DNA from: Kastovskya adunca ATA6-11-RM4
Lineage (GTDB): Bacteria > Cyanobacteriota > Cyanobacteriia > Cyanobacteriales > Coleofasciculaceae
Assembly (NCBI GenBank): GCA_019359445.1
Contig: JAHHHJ010000003.1
Coordinates: 1-64,000, forward strand
Direction: 5' to 3'
Length of the DNA: 64,000 nt
The translations under genes and the position numbers were made by a program. This document shows positions 44,423 to 53,780 of this stretch, piece after piece (the stretch's first letter is position 1; each line of letters begins with the position of its first letter). Under the pieces are notes generated by a model. That model did no database searches and was not told the origin of the DNA. It was given only the letters and a program-made list of their open reading frames with translations.

Positions 44423-45083
44423 TCGTCTCTCCTCATTAATTACTGCGATTATGTTTTTTAGACAAAGCAAAGTTAGAGAAAAAAGATGCTATTTTCTCAA
44501 TAACAAAAATGCTGACTCAAAAAGTCTTTTTTCTCAGTTCTACAGGATTTAAACAGCCTTAAAATCTTGTAGAACCTGAATCGTGGTAGACAAGATAACC
44601 CTAGTGGTAGACGCAAAAGCGAAATTGAAGTTACTTGAAACGGTGATATTACTTAAGTACTTGTTGCCTATACTAAGTTGATATTTACTGAATATCTTGA
44701 AGATAAAGCGAATATACGTAGGAATTAAAAGAAGATTTAGTAAAGACATTTAAGTCTTGCAAAGCCATCCGTAAATTTAATGAGTTGTTTGACAAGCAAA
44801 CATAAAATTCTTACAAAATACCTACTAACTTCATGAAGCTTTTATAAAAGTCTCAGAAATTTCTGAATAGACTGTAAATTTACTTAGGTAGATAGCAGCA
44901 GCCTCACAGGGGAAGAGAAAGCGCTGTAAAAAGGGCGCGATGTCCAAGTTGCTCGGCTGAAGGCGATCGCCCTGACGGGTTCCTTCTCGCCTCCTTGATA
45001 ACTTCTTAGGAAACTTATTCCGGAGGTACTGAGACGCCGAAGGAATATACGAAGACATTAAAGATTTTGGCGGGAAGGATTGC
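44423..45083. other. Divergent intergenic region between PEP-CTERM and kinase genes
   Basis: About 660 bp, AT-rich, with small ORFs that have no support. It holds a 14-bp perfect palindrome (44853-44866) and a GTGGTAGAC direct repeat near 44583 and 44604. Promoters for both divergent genes are expected here. Confidence 0.4.
44853..44866. promoter_or_regulatory. 14-bp perfect palindrome TCAGAAATTTCTGA
   Basis: A self-complementary site about 218 bp before the kinase start codon and about 430 bp before the PEP-CTERM gene. It could be a repressor site. No family is recognised. Confidence 0.3.
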
Positions 45084-47015
45084 GTGAAAGCGGACGCTCA
45101 TCCGCTCTTGTTGGGGCAGTTACTACAGGAGCGTTACCAAGTTGTTCAAGTTCTCAGTGCTGGGGCATTCGGACAAACCTACATTGCCCAAGACACTGAG
45201 CGGTTAGACAGTCCAAAATGTGTCATTAAGTGTCTCAAGGCTCACAATCAACACTCAAATTTGCTGCACATTAGCAGGCGTTTGTTCATGGCTGAAGCAG
45301 AAACTCTGCAAAAAGTGCATGATCATCACCAAATCCCTCAGCTACTCGCTTGTTTTGAAGAAAATCAGGCATTTTATTTAGTGCAAGAGTGGATTGATGG
45401 GCAATCCCTAATGACTGTCTTACCTGACAGGAAGCATGGTGACACGCGGTGGAGTGAAAGTCAGTGTATTGCTTTGCTGCGAGATGTTTTGGGGATTTTA
45501 GAGTTTATCCATCGCCAAGGTGTCATTCACGGCGATCTCAAGCCGAACAACTTGATCAGACGCCATTGTGATGGCAAGTGCGTGCTGATTGACTATGGTG
45601 CGGCGCATCCGGTTCGCCCTTATCTGCGCCCTCATGCCGTCAAGTTGGCGCAATCTGAGGTATTAACAATTAAGCCCTTTGGTTACTTACCGCTAGAGCA
45701 ACTGCTTGGACAACCCCAACCTAACAGTGATATTTACGCCTTGGGGATAATTGGCATTCAAGCTCTCACCGGAATTGATCCAGCAAATTTACAAACCAAT
45801 CCGGATACTAACGAAGTTCTCTGGCGTAATGAAGTATTGGTGAGCAACCAACTGAGTAGCGTGTTGGAACGGATGGTTTGCTATGACTGCAACTCTCGTT
45901 ACCCGTCAGCCAGAGAGGTTTTACAAGCACTGGAACCCTTATCTTTTGCTGAAGCACCAGTCTTGGTGGCATTTCCTGGCTTTTTGCCCGTTGAGCCTGT
46001 TTTGCCTAATGCGATCGCGGAAGTTCTCGCCGACTACTCTTTTCTAATTCCCTCTGAGAACAGCCCTGCTGTTAATGCCGATGCCACACCTCTTGATGTG
46101 CAGATCATGAGCGCCGAAACCGAGAGCGAGACTGTAGAGCTTCAGATGAGTTTTAAAGAACTTGCTGCAGCTTTTGTTCCCGATTTGCCGCCGCTGCTTA
46201 AGGGAGTGAGTGCGGGAATGGCAGCGACAAATGCTATAACGATCGCCGTTGGGCTATCCTCACTGATCCATGTTGGGGCGTCTAATACTGGCAGCGATCT
46301 GTTGTGGCAAGCAACAGAACAGTATCAGGCAGGAAATTTCAAAGGCGCGATCGCTCTTGCTCAATCTGTTCCTAAGGAGAGTACTGTCTATGAAGAAACC
46401 CAGGCGGCAATCCAAACCTGGCGCTGGGAGTGGCACAGCGCTACAGCTCGTTTCCAATCAGCACAACAGGCATTTAAGGAAAGTCGGTGGCTGGATGTGG
46501 CAGAAGCTGCCCGTCAGATTCCTGATGTCCCCTACTGGCAAGCAAAACTTGCCCCACTGCTAGAGAAAACAGCCCCCAAACTAGAGGCAGAAGCGCACAA
46601 TCTCCTGCAAAAAGCCTATGATCGAGCCGCGAGCAAAGACTTCGCTGGCGCTCGCAACTATCTCTTACAAATTCCCCAACAAACCTCCATCGGCAGCCAA
46701 GTACAACAAAAACTAGCCGAGTATACCCAAAAGCAGTCCATCAAAGCTGATGCCATATTGCAAAAAGCTTACGAACGCGCCGCCAAGCAAGACTTTACCC
46801 AGGCGGTAGTCTACCTCAGACAAATATCAGAAGACACCCCCGCCCACAAAACCGCAAAAGTCAAAATTGCCGAGTACACCGCCAAGCATCGTATCAAGGA
46901 AGAAGCCGAGGCGCTAGCCGCTTCGCAGAAATCAAAACAATCTCAAATCTCCTCAGCATCTAGTAACCTCAATCCTGGTACTCGTCTCCGTGAAGTGGTA
47001 GGAGTAGGGAATTAG
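45084..47015 (+). CDS. Atypical Ser/Thr protein kinase with C-terminal TPR-like repeats
   Basis: It starts at GTG (the ribosome site GGGAAGGA precedes it). The kinase domain (about 10-290) has a glycine loop LSAGAFGQTY and a lysine in VIKCLK. The catalytic loop is HGDLKPNN near 149 in place of HRD. The metal-binding motif reads IDYGA near 169 in place of DFG. Catalytic Asp and Asn are kept, so activity is possible. A possible membrane helix lies at about 375-400. The C terminus (about 405-625) has repeated helical units of about 65 residues (LLQKAYDRAASKDFAGARNY, ILQKAYERAAKQDFTQAVVY) that look TPR-like. Cyanobacterial kinases of this plan are common. Substrates are unknown. Confidence 0.87.
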   Translation: MKADAHPLLLGQLLQERYQVVQVLSAGAFGQTYIAQDTERLDSPKCVIKCLKAHNQHSNLLHISRRLFMAEAETLQKVHDHHQIPQLLACFEENQAFYLVQEWIDGQSLMTVLPDRKHGDTRWSESQCIALLRDVLGILEFIHRQGVIHGDLKPNNLIRRHCDGKCVLIDYGAAHPVRPYLRPHAVKLAQSEVLTIKPFGYLPLEQLLGQPQPNSDIYALGIIGIQALTGIDPANLQTNPDTNEVLWRNEVLVSNQLSSVLERMVCYDCNSRYPSAREVLQALEPLSFAEAPVLVAFPGFLPVEPVLPNAIAEVLADYSFLIPSENSPAVNADATPLDVQIMSAETESETVELQMSFKELAAAFVPDLPPLLKGVSAGMAATNAITIAVGLSSLIHVGASNTGSDLLWQATEQYQAGNFKGAIALAQSVPKESTVYEETQAAIQTWRWEWHSATARFQSAQQAFKESRWLDVAEAARQIPDVPYWQAKLAPLLEKTAPKLEAEAHNLLQKAYDRAASKDFAGARNYLLQIPQQTSIGSQVQQKLAEYTQKQSIKADAILQKAYERAAKQDFTQAVVYLRQISEDTPAHKTAKVKIAEYTAKHRIKEEAEALAASQKSKQSQISSASSNLNPGTRLREVVGVGN

Positions 47016-47319
47016 TTATCCCTTCGGCGAGGTCAAAAGTTAGAGGTAGGGGCAGAGTCGCGGGGAGCTTGATACGCCAACAAATCGGTAAATCAAGGGG
47101 TGTAAAAATTTTGTCAATCAATCAGGAAAGAAAATATTACAACCCTCCTGCACAAAACGCGATTGAAATAAACAATGACACTTTGAAAAACCATCTGTTA
47201 GGATAATCGCCGCAGAGATTCTAACGCTCATAACACAGGTGGTAGAGGTAAGCTGCTGATCAATCTAGAAAGTTTCGGCACTAGCCGGATCAGGAAGAGG
47301 AAAATAAGGAGAGTGACTG
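47016..47319. other. Intergenic region after the kinase
   Basis: 304 bp with no ORF and no strong terminator seen. AT-rich sequence before 47320 may hold a promoter. Confidence 0.35.
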
Positions 47320-47589
47320 ATGTCTGAAGAACCACAACCCCACCAGCCTTGGTGGCAAACGATTCCGGGGATGTTTACGGCAGCCGCTGGCGTAATCACA
47401 GCGATAACAGGTTTGGTAATCGCCTTGAAGCCAGCAAATGTTCCTAGTCCTCCAATTAATGCAATCAGTTCGCCCTCAGTTGAGACAACGACCTCACCAC
47501 CCGCCCAAACTCTCAACCCGCCCTCATTAACTGAAGCAAACATTGTGCCCAGCGATCAGGGAAAACCTCAAAAGAAGAAAAAGAAGTAA
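47320..47589 (+). CDS. Small membrane protein with Pro/Ser-rich tail and Lys end
   Basis: 89 residues. One membrane helix (about 17-36, GMFTAAAGVITAITGLVIAL) is followed by a Pro/Ser/Thr-rich segment and a final run of Lys (KPQKKKKK). The N terminus is proline- and tryptophan-rich (HQPWWQTIPG). The ribosome site AAGGAGAGTGACTG precedes the ATG. The function is not recognised; similar short proteins are common in cyanobacteria. Confidence 0.65.
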   Translation: MSEEPQPHQPWWQTIPGMFTAAAGVITAITGLVIALKPANVPSPPINAISSPSVETTTSPPAQTLNPPSLTEANIVPSDQGKPQKKKKK

Positions 47590-47688
47590 GCAAAAAAGAG
47601 CGATCGCCCTCTTCCTTCCCTTACCGATAGAGGTAATAAAAAACGCGATCGCTCAAAGACGAATTTATATTCGCTCTCGTAAACTCAA

Positions 47689-48726
47689 TTACACCATTGC
47701 TGGCTGCTTCTCCATCTCTTCGCTGTACTGTCCCATGCTGGCAGCACTGTTGCACTTGGCACGGTGCAGAGACAGTTTTTGAGATTTCTCCACATTCGCA
47801 TCCTCGCCCTTCCAGTTGTCTAGCGCGGGTTGCTGGATAGCACGGGCGTAGGAGAACGTAACGCGCCAAGGCAGTTGCTTATACTTGGCATTCATCGCGT
47901 TTAGATGGGCGGAGGAACGCTCCATACTCTGACCACCGGAAAGGAAGGCAATACCTGGAACGGAAGCGGGAACGCAGTCGAGCAAGCACTTTATGGTGGC
48001 GTCTGCCACTTCTTCCACACTAGCTTGCTGGGGGCAATCCTTGCCAGAAACCACCATGCTGGGCTTCAGAATCATTTGATCTAAAGCAACGTTTTGCAGA
48101 TGTAGTTGATCGAAGACGGCAATTAGGGTTTGTTCCGTTACTTCATAGCAACGCTCAATTGTATGATTTCCATCGATCAAGACTTCCGGTTCAACGATGG
48201 GAACTAAGCCGCCTTCTTGGCAAAGTGCCGCGTAGCGAGCCAAGGCGTGAGCGTTGGATTCTATGCAGGCTCGGCTGGGAATACCGTCCCCAATTGTAAT
48301 CACTGCCCGCCACTTCGCAAAACGCGCTCCCATTTTGTAGTATTCAGCAATGCGATCGCGCAATCCATCCAGTCCTTCCGTTACCTTCTCGTTTGGGTGT
48401 CCGGCTAACTCTTTCGCCCCTGCATCTACCTTGATACCGGGAATCATGCCGTTACTCTGCATCAGTTTAGGGAAAGGAACGCCGTCTTTTGTAGACTGGC
48501 GGATTGTCTCGTCATACAAAATTGCCCCACTGACATACTCATTCAGATTAGGGATTGTCACTAGTAACTCTCGATAAGCACGCCGCTTTTCTTCCGTTGT
48601 TGGAATTCCTCTTTGTTGAAATCGCTTATTACAAGTGCCATTACTCTCATCCATTGCCAAAACCCCTTTATTGTCAGCCATCATAGCTTTGGCGGTGGCT
48701 TGGAGTTCTTGTGTATATTGACTCAT
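47689..48726 (-). CDS. fda: Class I fructose-bisphosphate aldolase
   Basis: Cleaves or forms fructose 1,6-bisphosphate by a Schiff base, in glycolysis and the Calvin cycle. It begins SQYTQELQATAKAMMADNKG and has the class I motifs LAMDESNGTCNKRF, KWRAVI, the Schiff-base lysine in ILKPSMV, and FLSGGQS. At 345 residues the length is normal. The enzyme is metal-independent, unlike the class II aldolase most cyanobacteria also carry. The C terminus lacks the terminal Tyr of animal aldolases. It is transcribed alone on the minus strand. The family call is secure. Confidence 0.95.
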   Translation of the reverse strand: MSQYTQELQATAKAMMADNKGVLAMDESNGTCNKRFQQRGIPTTEEKRRAYRELLVTIPNLNEYVSGAILYDETIRQSTKDGVPFPKLMQSNGMIPGIKVDAGAKELAGHPNEKVTEGLDGLRDRIAEYYKMGARFAKWRAVITIGDGIPSRACIESNAHALARYAALCQEGGLVPIVEPEVLIDGNHTIERCYEVTEQTLIAVFDQLHLQNVALDQMILKPSMVVSGKDCPQQASVEEVADATIKCLLDCVPASVPGIAFLSGGQSMERSSAHLNAMNAKYKQLPWRVTFSYARAIQQPALDNWKGEDANVEKSQKLSLHRAKCNSAASMGQYSEEMEKQPAMV

Positions 48727-49326
48727 GTGGTTAATACCTCTGTAATTTTCTGCTTTAAATTTCTGAGCTTATTGCTATAAATTTGCAACAATTTTGTTAA
48801 CTGTCAAATCAGCTTTCAGCACGAATGCGGGGAACATTCGATGCTGACAAAGCCTTTAATCCCTGAGGGAGTAATTTTGTTCTTCAGCAATTAGCCTAAC
48901 GAGTGAAGCGCTTACACCTTTAAGAGCACAAGCTATTGCTAACAATCTAGGTTGCTGAGTTAACTGGCGATCGCAATAGCTGAAAGTTCCTCACTCTAGC
49001 TCAGTTGAGCCAAACCGATATCGGAAGTGTATTTCAACGCCCAATTCATCTGATTTAAGCAAAGGCTGCTACTCAGCTTACTTTTTCCCTCCTCCTAAAA
49101 CATCCCTCAATGGTTGTGAATTATTTATTAAGATTTGGTTAAATAAAATCAGAAATGGTGTAGAGCATCCTGGTAGAACTGAGACCTCTAGACAACTAGA
49201 ACAGCGATCGCGTAAATCTTTACAGAAACCCTTCTAGTTGACGTTGCAAAATCTTCTGCCAGGATGCATTGACTTCTTAAGTATTAAAAAGTCGGATAAC
49301 GAGCCAATACTCCGGAATTTCTACTG
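48727..49326. other. Intergenic region upstream of the aldolase gene
   Basis: 600 bp with HIP1 sites and no convincing ORF. It lies between the aldolase start and the end of the zinc-ribbon gene, so it should hold the aldolase promoter. No RNA gene was recognised. Confidence 0.4.
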
Positions 49327-49560
49327 CTAATTAAAAGAATTTTCCATTTGTTGGCGGTAAACAAGGTCTTGAATCGGAGTGCAGACAAGTTTTTCTTTTC
49401 TTCCCTGTGCTGCTTGATTTAAAACCTGTTCAACGATGTTATTACGAACTCCATAGGGTATTTCTGTGTGACAGTGAAGACAAAACCAGTAAGGTTTTCC
49501 TGAGCGGACGTGAGACATTAAAGTGTAAGAACAGAAGGGACAGGAATGCTGATTTAGCAT
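49327..49560 (-). CDS. Small zinc-ribbon protein
   Basis: 77 residues with two CxxC pairs, CPFC and CLHC, spaced as in a zinc ribbon (residues about 7-30). A helical C-terminal half follows. A good ribosome site (CAGGGAGAA) precedes the ATG. It probably binds zinc and perhaps nucleic acid or a protein partner. The family looks familiar from cyanobacteria but has no function I can name. Confidence 0.72.
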   Translation of the reverse strand: MLNQHSCPFCSYTLMSHVRSGKPYWFCLHCHTEIPYGVRNNIVEQVLNQAAQGRKEKLVCTPIQDLVYRQQMENSFN

Positions 49561-49929
49561 GAAAGTTCTCCCTGAAAGCTAAGGTAAGAGGTATAGCATT
49601 GAGGCGATCGCTCTTTGTACCCTTACGCTTTTAATTCTCCTTAAATATCAAAGAAAGTTCCTGAATGTTTTCATAACTAAACAAAACTTGTATAAGCGTA
49701 ACTGAGGTCAAAGGGAAATATGCCTCTAACCTCTCCAATTAATTAGGGCAAGAACTTTCAGTAGGCTAGTGCAATCGTAGTTGAACAAATAGGGATGGCT
49801 GATATGAAGAGAGCGGGGAATGGGACTGCCGCCCTAAAGTGGGTTGATTCCTAGCCGATGACCAAAAAGTTCGTCAGTCCTGCTCAAAATCAATCCCAAC
49901 TCTAGACTCTTTGCCCAATCCCCAATTAA
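49561..49929. other. Intergenic region between PBP2 and the zinc-ribbon gene
   Basis: 369 bp, no ORF. It holds the zinc-ribbon gene's promoter region and the end of the PBP2 transcript. No clear terminator hairpin was seen. Confidence 0.4.
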
Positions 49930-51735
49930 TTACTTCTTAGGCTGAGCGGTCTTTGCGGACTTTTTGAAGTAAGCCTCCATTATTTGACGCACCATTGGGG
50001 CAGCGACGGAACTACCGCCACCACCGGAGTGCTCGGCAAATGCCACAACGACAATCTCCGGCTTATCCGCTGGCGCATAACCTCCAAACCAGGCATGAGG
50101 TTGACCGGGAGGAGCCTCTGCCGTTCCGCTCTTACCCGCAACAGGGGGCAGGTGTTCAACCGATAAGATTTTCCCTGTCCCACTGGAAACCACCGCTCGC
50201 ATACCGTTTCGCAGAGTTTGTAGAGTTTGGGGCTTGAGGTTGAGAGATTCTTTCCAGGTTTTCGAGCCTTCGTTGTCCTTTAAAAGGTGAGGCTTGACGC
50301 GATAACCGCCATTAGCAGGCGCAGAAAACATCACTGCAACTTGTAAGGGAGTTGCCTGGGTAAATCCCTGACCAATGGACATATTGACCGTATCGCCAAC
50401 CGTCCATTCCCAGTTGTAATTTGCCTGCTTCCATTCATTATCGGCAACCAACCCAGCGGATTCTTCTGATAGCTCAATTCCTGTTTTTTGACCAAAGCCA
50501 TAGCGACGTGCCCACTGAATCAGCGTCGGCCCGCCAACACCTTTGCCGATTTGACCATGGAAAGTATTACTACTCATCGCCATTGCTCTGACATATCCCA
50601 TCGGGCCAAATCCTGCCCGGTTCCACTCTCCAAAAGAGACTCCTCCGACCCGCAGATAAGCAAATGTTGGTAGCACCGTACTGGGAGGATATTTTCCAGA
50701 TTCCATGCCTGCTGTAGCTGTAACGGCTTTAAAGGTACTGGCAGGAGGAAAGCCTCGCAAAGCACGATTAACAAAGGGATTGCCTCGTCCTTGGAGTTGT
50801 TTCCAGGTTTCTGGGGTAATACGGGTAGAGAAGATATTGGGGTCAAAGGTGGGACGGCTCACCATTGCCAAAACCCCACCATTGTTGGGGTCGAGTACCA
50901 CAATCGCGCCCTTGCGATTTCCTAAAGCCGCCTCTGCTGCTTTTTGAATCTCAAGATCAAGGGTGAGAGTCATGTCCTTGCCCGCTTTTGCTTCTTTCTC
51001 TCCTAAAATCCGCAAAACCCGACCTGAGCCATCAACTTCTACCTGCTGACCGCCCCACTCGCCTCGAAGGTGTTTTTCAAAGGATTCTTCAATCCCCATT
51101 TGACCAATAAAATCACCGAGACGATAGCCTTCCTCCTTGTGTTCGGCGAGTTCTTCGTCGTTCATTTCTCCGGTGTAACCGAGAACGTGAGCGCCTAAAT
51201 CGCCGTTGGGGTAGTCTCGCACCGCTTCGATATCTACCTCTACCCCAATTAATTCGTTGTTATATTCCGCTAAAGCCGTAATCTGGGCAGGACTAATGCC
51301 ACGGGCAATGCGAATCAATGAAGGCGAGTTGTAGCCAGCTTTTTCTAGGCGAGTCTGAATCTCGGCTTCAGGAATCTTTAAAATCTCCGAAAGATTCGCC
51401 AGGGTTTCTGGCCATTCCGACTGTTTACGAGCAATCGGCCAAAGAAAAACGGAGTGAGATAATCGGCTACTGGCTAAAATCTTGCCTTTGCGGTCAAAAA
51501 TATTACCCCGTACAGGCGGCTTGGGAATCAAACGAATACGGTTATTTTCCGCAAGTTGACGGTTCCGTTCTCCCTGAGCAATCTGGAGATAAGCTAAACG
51601 AGAACCGATCCCCCCTAGCATAAAGATGGAGACGAAGAGCATGAGAACTACCGACTGGTAACGGCGTCCAACGTTACGGCTAGTCGATTGACGTCCAATA
51701 GAAGTAGAAGTAGAAGTAGGCCGAACTAAAGTCAT
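49930..51735 (-). CDS. mrdA: Penicillin-binding protein 2 (class B transpeptidase)
   Basis: Cross-links peptidoglycan for cell elongation, with RodA. One membrane helix (about 27-48) is followed by the class B dimerisation domain with the conserved RGNIFDRKGKILA near 76. The transpeptidase domain holds the active-site Ser333 (PASTFK), SSN at 388-390 and KSGT at 535-538. All three motifs are intact. It resembles PBP2 rather than FtsI by the order and the DLGAHVLGYTGEM segment. At 601 residues the length is normal. The N-terminal 20 residues are Ser/Thr-rich. No rodA is nearby. Confidence 0.92.
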   Translation of the reverse strand: MTLVRPTSTSTSIGRQSTSRNVGRRYQSVVLMLFVSIFMLGGIGSRLAYLQIAQGERNRQLAENNRIRLIPKPPVRGNIFDRKGKILASSRLSHSVFLWPIARKQSEWPETLANLSEILKIPEAEIQTRLEKAGYNSPSLIRIARGISPAQITALAEYNNELIGVEVDIEAVRDYPNGDLGAHVLGYTGEMNDEELAEHKEEGYRLGDFIGQMGIEESFEKHLRGEWGGQQVEVDGSGRVLRILGEKEAKAGKDMTLTLDLEIQKAAEAALGNRKGAIVVLDPNNGGVLAMVSRPTFDPNIFSTRITPETWKQLQGRGNPFVNRALRGFPPASTFKAVTATAGMESGKYPPSTVLPTFAYLRVGGVSFGEWNRAGFGPMGYVRAMAMSSNTFHGQIGKGVGGPTLIQWARRYGFGQKTGIELSEESAGLVADNEWKQANYNWEWTVGDTVNMSIGQGFTQATPLQVAVMFSAPANGGYRVKPHLLKDNEGSKTWKESLNLKPQTLQTLRNGMRAVVSSGTGKILSVEHLPPVAGKSGTAEAPPGQPHAWFGGYAPADKPEIVVVAFAEHSGGGGSSVAAPMVRQIMEAYFKKSAKTAQPKK

Positions 51736-52137
51736 AAGTGTTTGTCAGTGGTCAGTTATCCGTTGTCAGTAGTCTGAAGGCAGGTTGTAGGTTACGAGAG
51801 CTTGAAAGTTTTCTTTTATGCTCTTTACCGATCCTTTGGGAACGCCTACGGCGAACAACTTTTCAACTTTCAATTCCTTGACCAATACTGATGAGCGATC
51901 GCCTAACGGGTCAAGGAACATCAATAGTTAACCAAATTTAAGATAAAACTTGCAAATCCTCAAAGCATAGCACCGAATGGACAATCTCTTTATCTGTGTA
52001 GATATTACTGTCGGCAGAGGTTTAGTCTCAGTCTTAAGACGGATAAAATAAATCAAAGTTCGTTATCTTGCGTCCTAAACTCGCCAAAATAGAGCCAGCC
52101 AGCACATCTTTATCACCGCCCTTTTACGTACATCCCT
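51736..52137. other. Divergent intergenic region between PBP2 and potA
   Basis: 402 bp. It contains a GTCAGTGGTCAGT-type STRR (about 51745-51775) and a dispersed GGAACGCCTACGGCGAAC palindrome (about 51838-51855). Promoters for both divergent genes are expected. Confidence 0.5.
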
Positions 52138-53262
52138 ATGTCTCAAACTCCTCTCAAAGAACAACGTTCTCCGGAGACAGCGACTGCCCTTGATGTTGAA
52201 CTTCGCAAAGTTTTTAAAGTCTTCAATGGCGAAACCGCTGTCCGTGGTGTTGATCTAGAAATTCACTCAGGAGAATTTTTCAGTATTCTCGGTCCTTCAG
52301 GCTGTGGAAAAACAACAACCCTTCGCCTGATTGCTGGGTTTGAGACGCCTTCAGCCGGGGAGGTGCTAATTCAAGGTCAGTTGATGAATCATACTCCGGC
52401 TTACAAACGCCCGGTAAATACAGTGTTTCAAAGTTATGCCTTGTTTAATCACTTGAGCGTATCGGAAAACATCGCTTTTGGGCTACGGCTGAAAAAATTG
52501 CCAGGAGCAGAGGTAGAAAATCGGGTCAAAGACGCACTCCGTCTGGTGCAAATGGACACTTATACCAATCGCTTCCCCGCCCAGCTATCTGGGGGACAGC
52601 AGCAACGAGTTGCCCTAGCACGAGCGCTAGTAAACCGTCCAGCCGTGGTCTTATTGGATGAACCGTTAGGGGCGTTAGACTTTAAGCTGCGTAAAGAGAT
52701 GCAGGTGGAGTTGTCTAAGCTGCATCAAGAGCTAGGGCTGACGTTTGTGATGGTGACTCACGACCAAGAAGAGGCGCTGAGTCTGTCCGATCGGATGGCG
52801 GTGATGCGTTCGGGGAAAATTGAGCAGATTGGTTCTCCCACGGAAATCTACGAACGCCCTCGGACGCCGTTTGTGGCTGATTTTATTGGCGATACTAATT
52901 TGTTTTCGGGGCGTGTGGAGGCGGCGGATGTCTCCTCAATGCAGGTGATTACAGAGACAGGCTTGAAGATTGTAGTGCAGACGCAAGACAAGCCCAGCAC
53001 AAACTCATCACGGGATTTGGTAGTGAGCGTGCGACCGGAGAAAATTCATCTGAGTCTAGAACCAGTGGCTTCACCCACGAACTGCTTTGAAGGACGCTTA
53101 AAGCATGTGATGTACTTGGGGACGCATGTTCATTATGTCGTGGAGTTGCTGAGTGGCGATCGCATCATGATCAGACAACCCAGTACTAAGCAGTTACCCG
53201 ACCCCCAGACTCCGGTTTATCTCCATTGGGCAGCAACCGATTGCCTCGCGTTGGGGGAGTAA
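52138..53262 (+). CDS. potA: Polyamine ABC transporter ATPase PotA
   Basis: Powers spermidine/putrescine uptake across the inner membrane. Walker A is GPSGCGKT (52-59), the signature LSGGQQQR lies at 149-156, and Walker B is [12 protein letters not shown] with Asp173-Glu174. A C-terminal TOBE-like domain (about 285-370) with [11 protein letters not shown] is present. Gene order with potD, potB and potC supports polyamine rather than another CUT1 or Fe substrate. The start ATG 52138 follows a weak ribosome site. It is the first gene of the operon. Confidence 0.9.
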   Translation: MSQTPLKEQRSPETATALDVELRKVFKVFNGETAVRGVDLEIHSGEFFSILGPSGCGKTTTLRLIAGFETPSAGEVLIQGQLMNHTPAYKRPVNTVFQSYALFNHLSVSENIAFGLRLKKLPGAEVENRVKDALRLVQMDTYTNRFPAQLSGGQQQRVALARALVNRPAVVLLDEPLGALDFKLRKEMQVELSKLHQELGLTFVMVTHDQEEALSLSDRMAVMRSGKIEQIGSPTEIYERPRTPFVADFIGDTNLFSGRVEAADVSSMQVITETGLKIVVQTQDKPSTNSSRDLVVSVRPEKIHLSLEPVASPTNCFEGRLKHVMYLGTHVHYVVELLSGDRIMIRQPSTKQLPDPQTPVYLHWAATDCLALGE

Positions 53263-53271
53263 TGCCCTAAA

Positions 53272-53679
53272 ATGCCTCTACCAGGATTGACGGAGTTTTT
53301 GCAAGAGCTGGAATCTCACTGCCATACTCAGGCGATCGCTACTTTTCTCAATGGGCAAGGTGAGTCCTTGGGGATCGAGCTGACTCGCCATAGACAGTGG
53401 GTAGAGTACGGCGAGCATCACACCAGCAAAGCCCTGTTCATGGCAAAACTAATCAACGGCTGCGAACCTGTAGCCTCACTGATTCTCCGCTCCCTCACCT
53501 CAGAAATCGACGAACTGACACAGCTACCCATTAAAGAAATAAGAGGCTACATTCTTCAACGTCACGGTGACGACTTGAGCTTTGAGAAACTTCCTCCTAC
53601 TACCATGTTTGCCTGCCACAATACAGACGCCGAAACAGGGGAAGTGCTCCCTCTCGAACAATCAGTACGATACTGTTGA
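53272..53679 (+). CDS. Conserved-looking hypothetical protein between potA and potD
   Basis: 135 residues, soluble, with no signal peptide and a mixed alpha-beta appearance. It starts 9 bp after the potA stop, so it is almost certainly cotranscribed. Segments such as LTRHRQWVEYGEHHTSKALF are not recognised. It could be a chorismate-lyase-like or regulatory fold, but I cannot support a name. Confidence 0.65.
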   Translation: MPLPGLTEFLQELESHCHTQAIATFLNGQGESLGIELTRHRQWVEYGEHHTSKALFMAKLINGCEPVASLILRSLTSEIDELTQLPIKEIRGYILQRHGDDLSFEKLPPTTMFACHNTDAETGEVLPLEQSVRYC

Positions 53680-53780
53680 AGTTATTAGTCTTTTTTTTCC
53701 TTTAAATCTCATCCTGGACTACAAAAAACTGCGCTAACCTACTTCATCCTTCATACTTAATTCCCTATCTCTAACTAACC

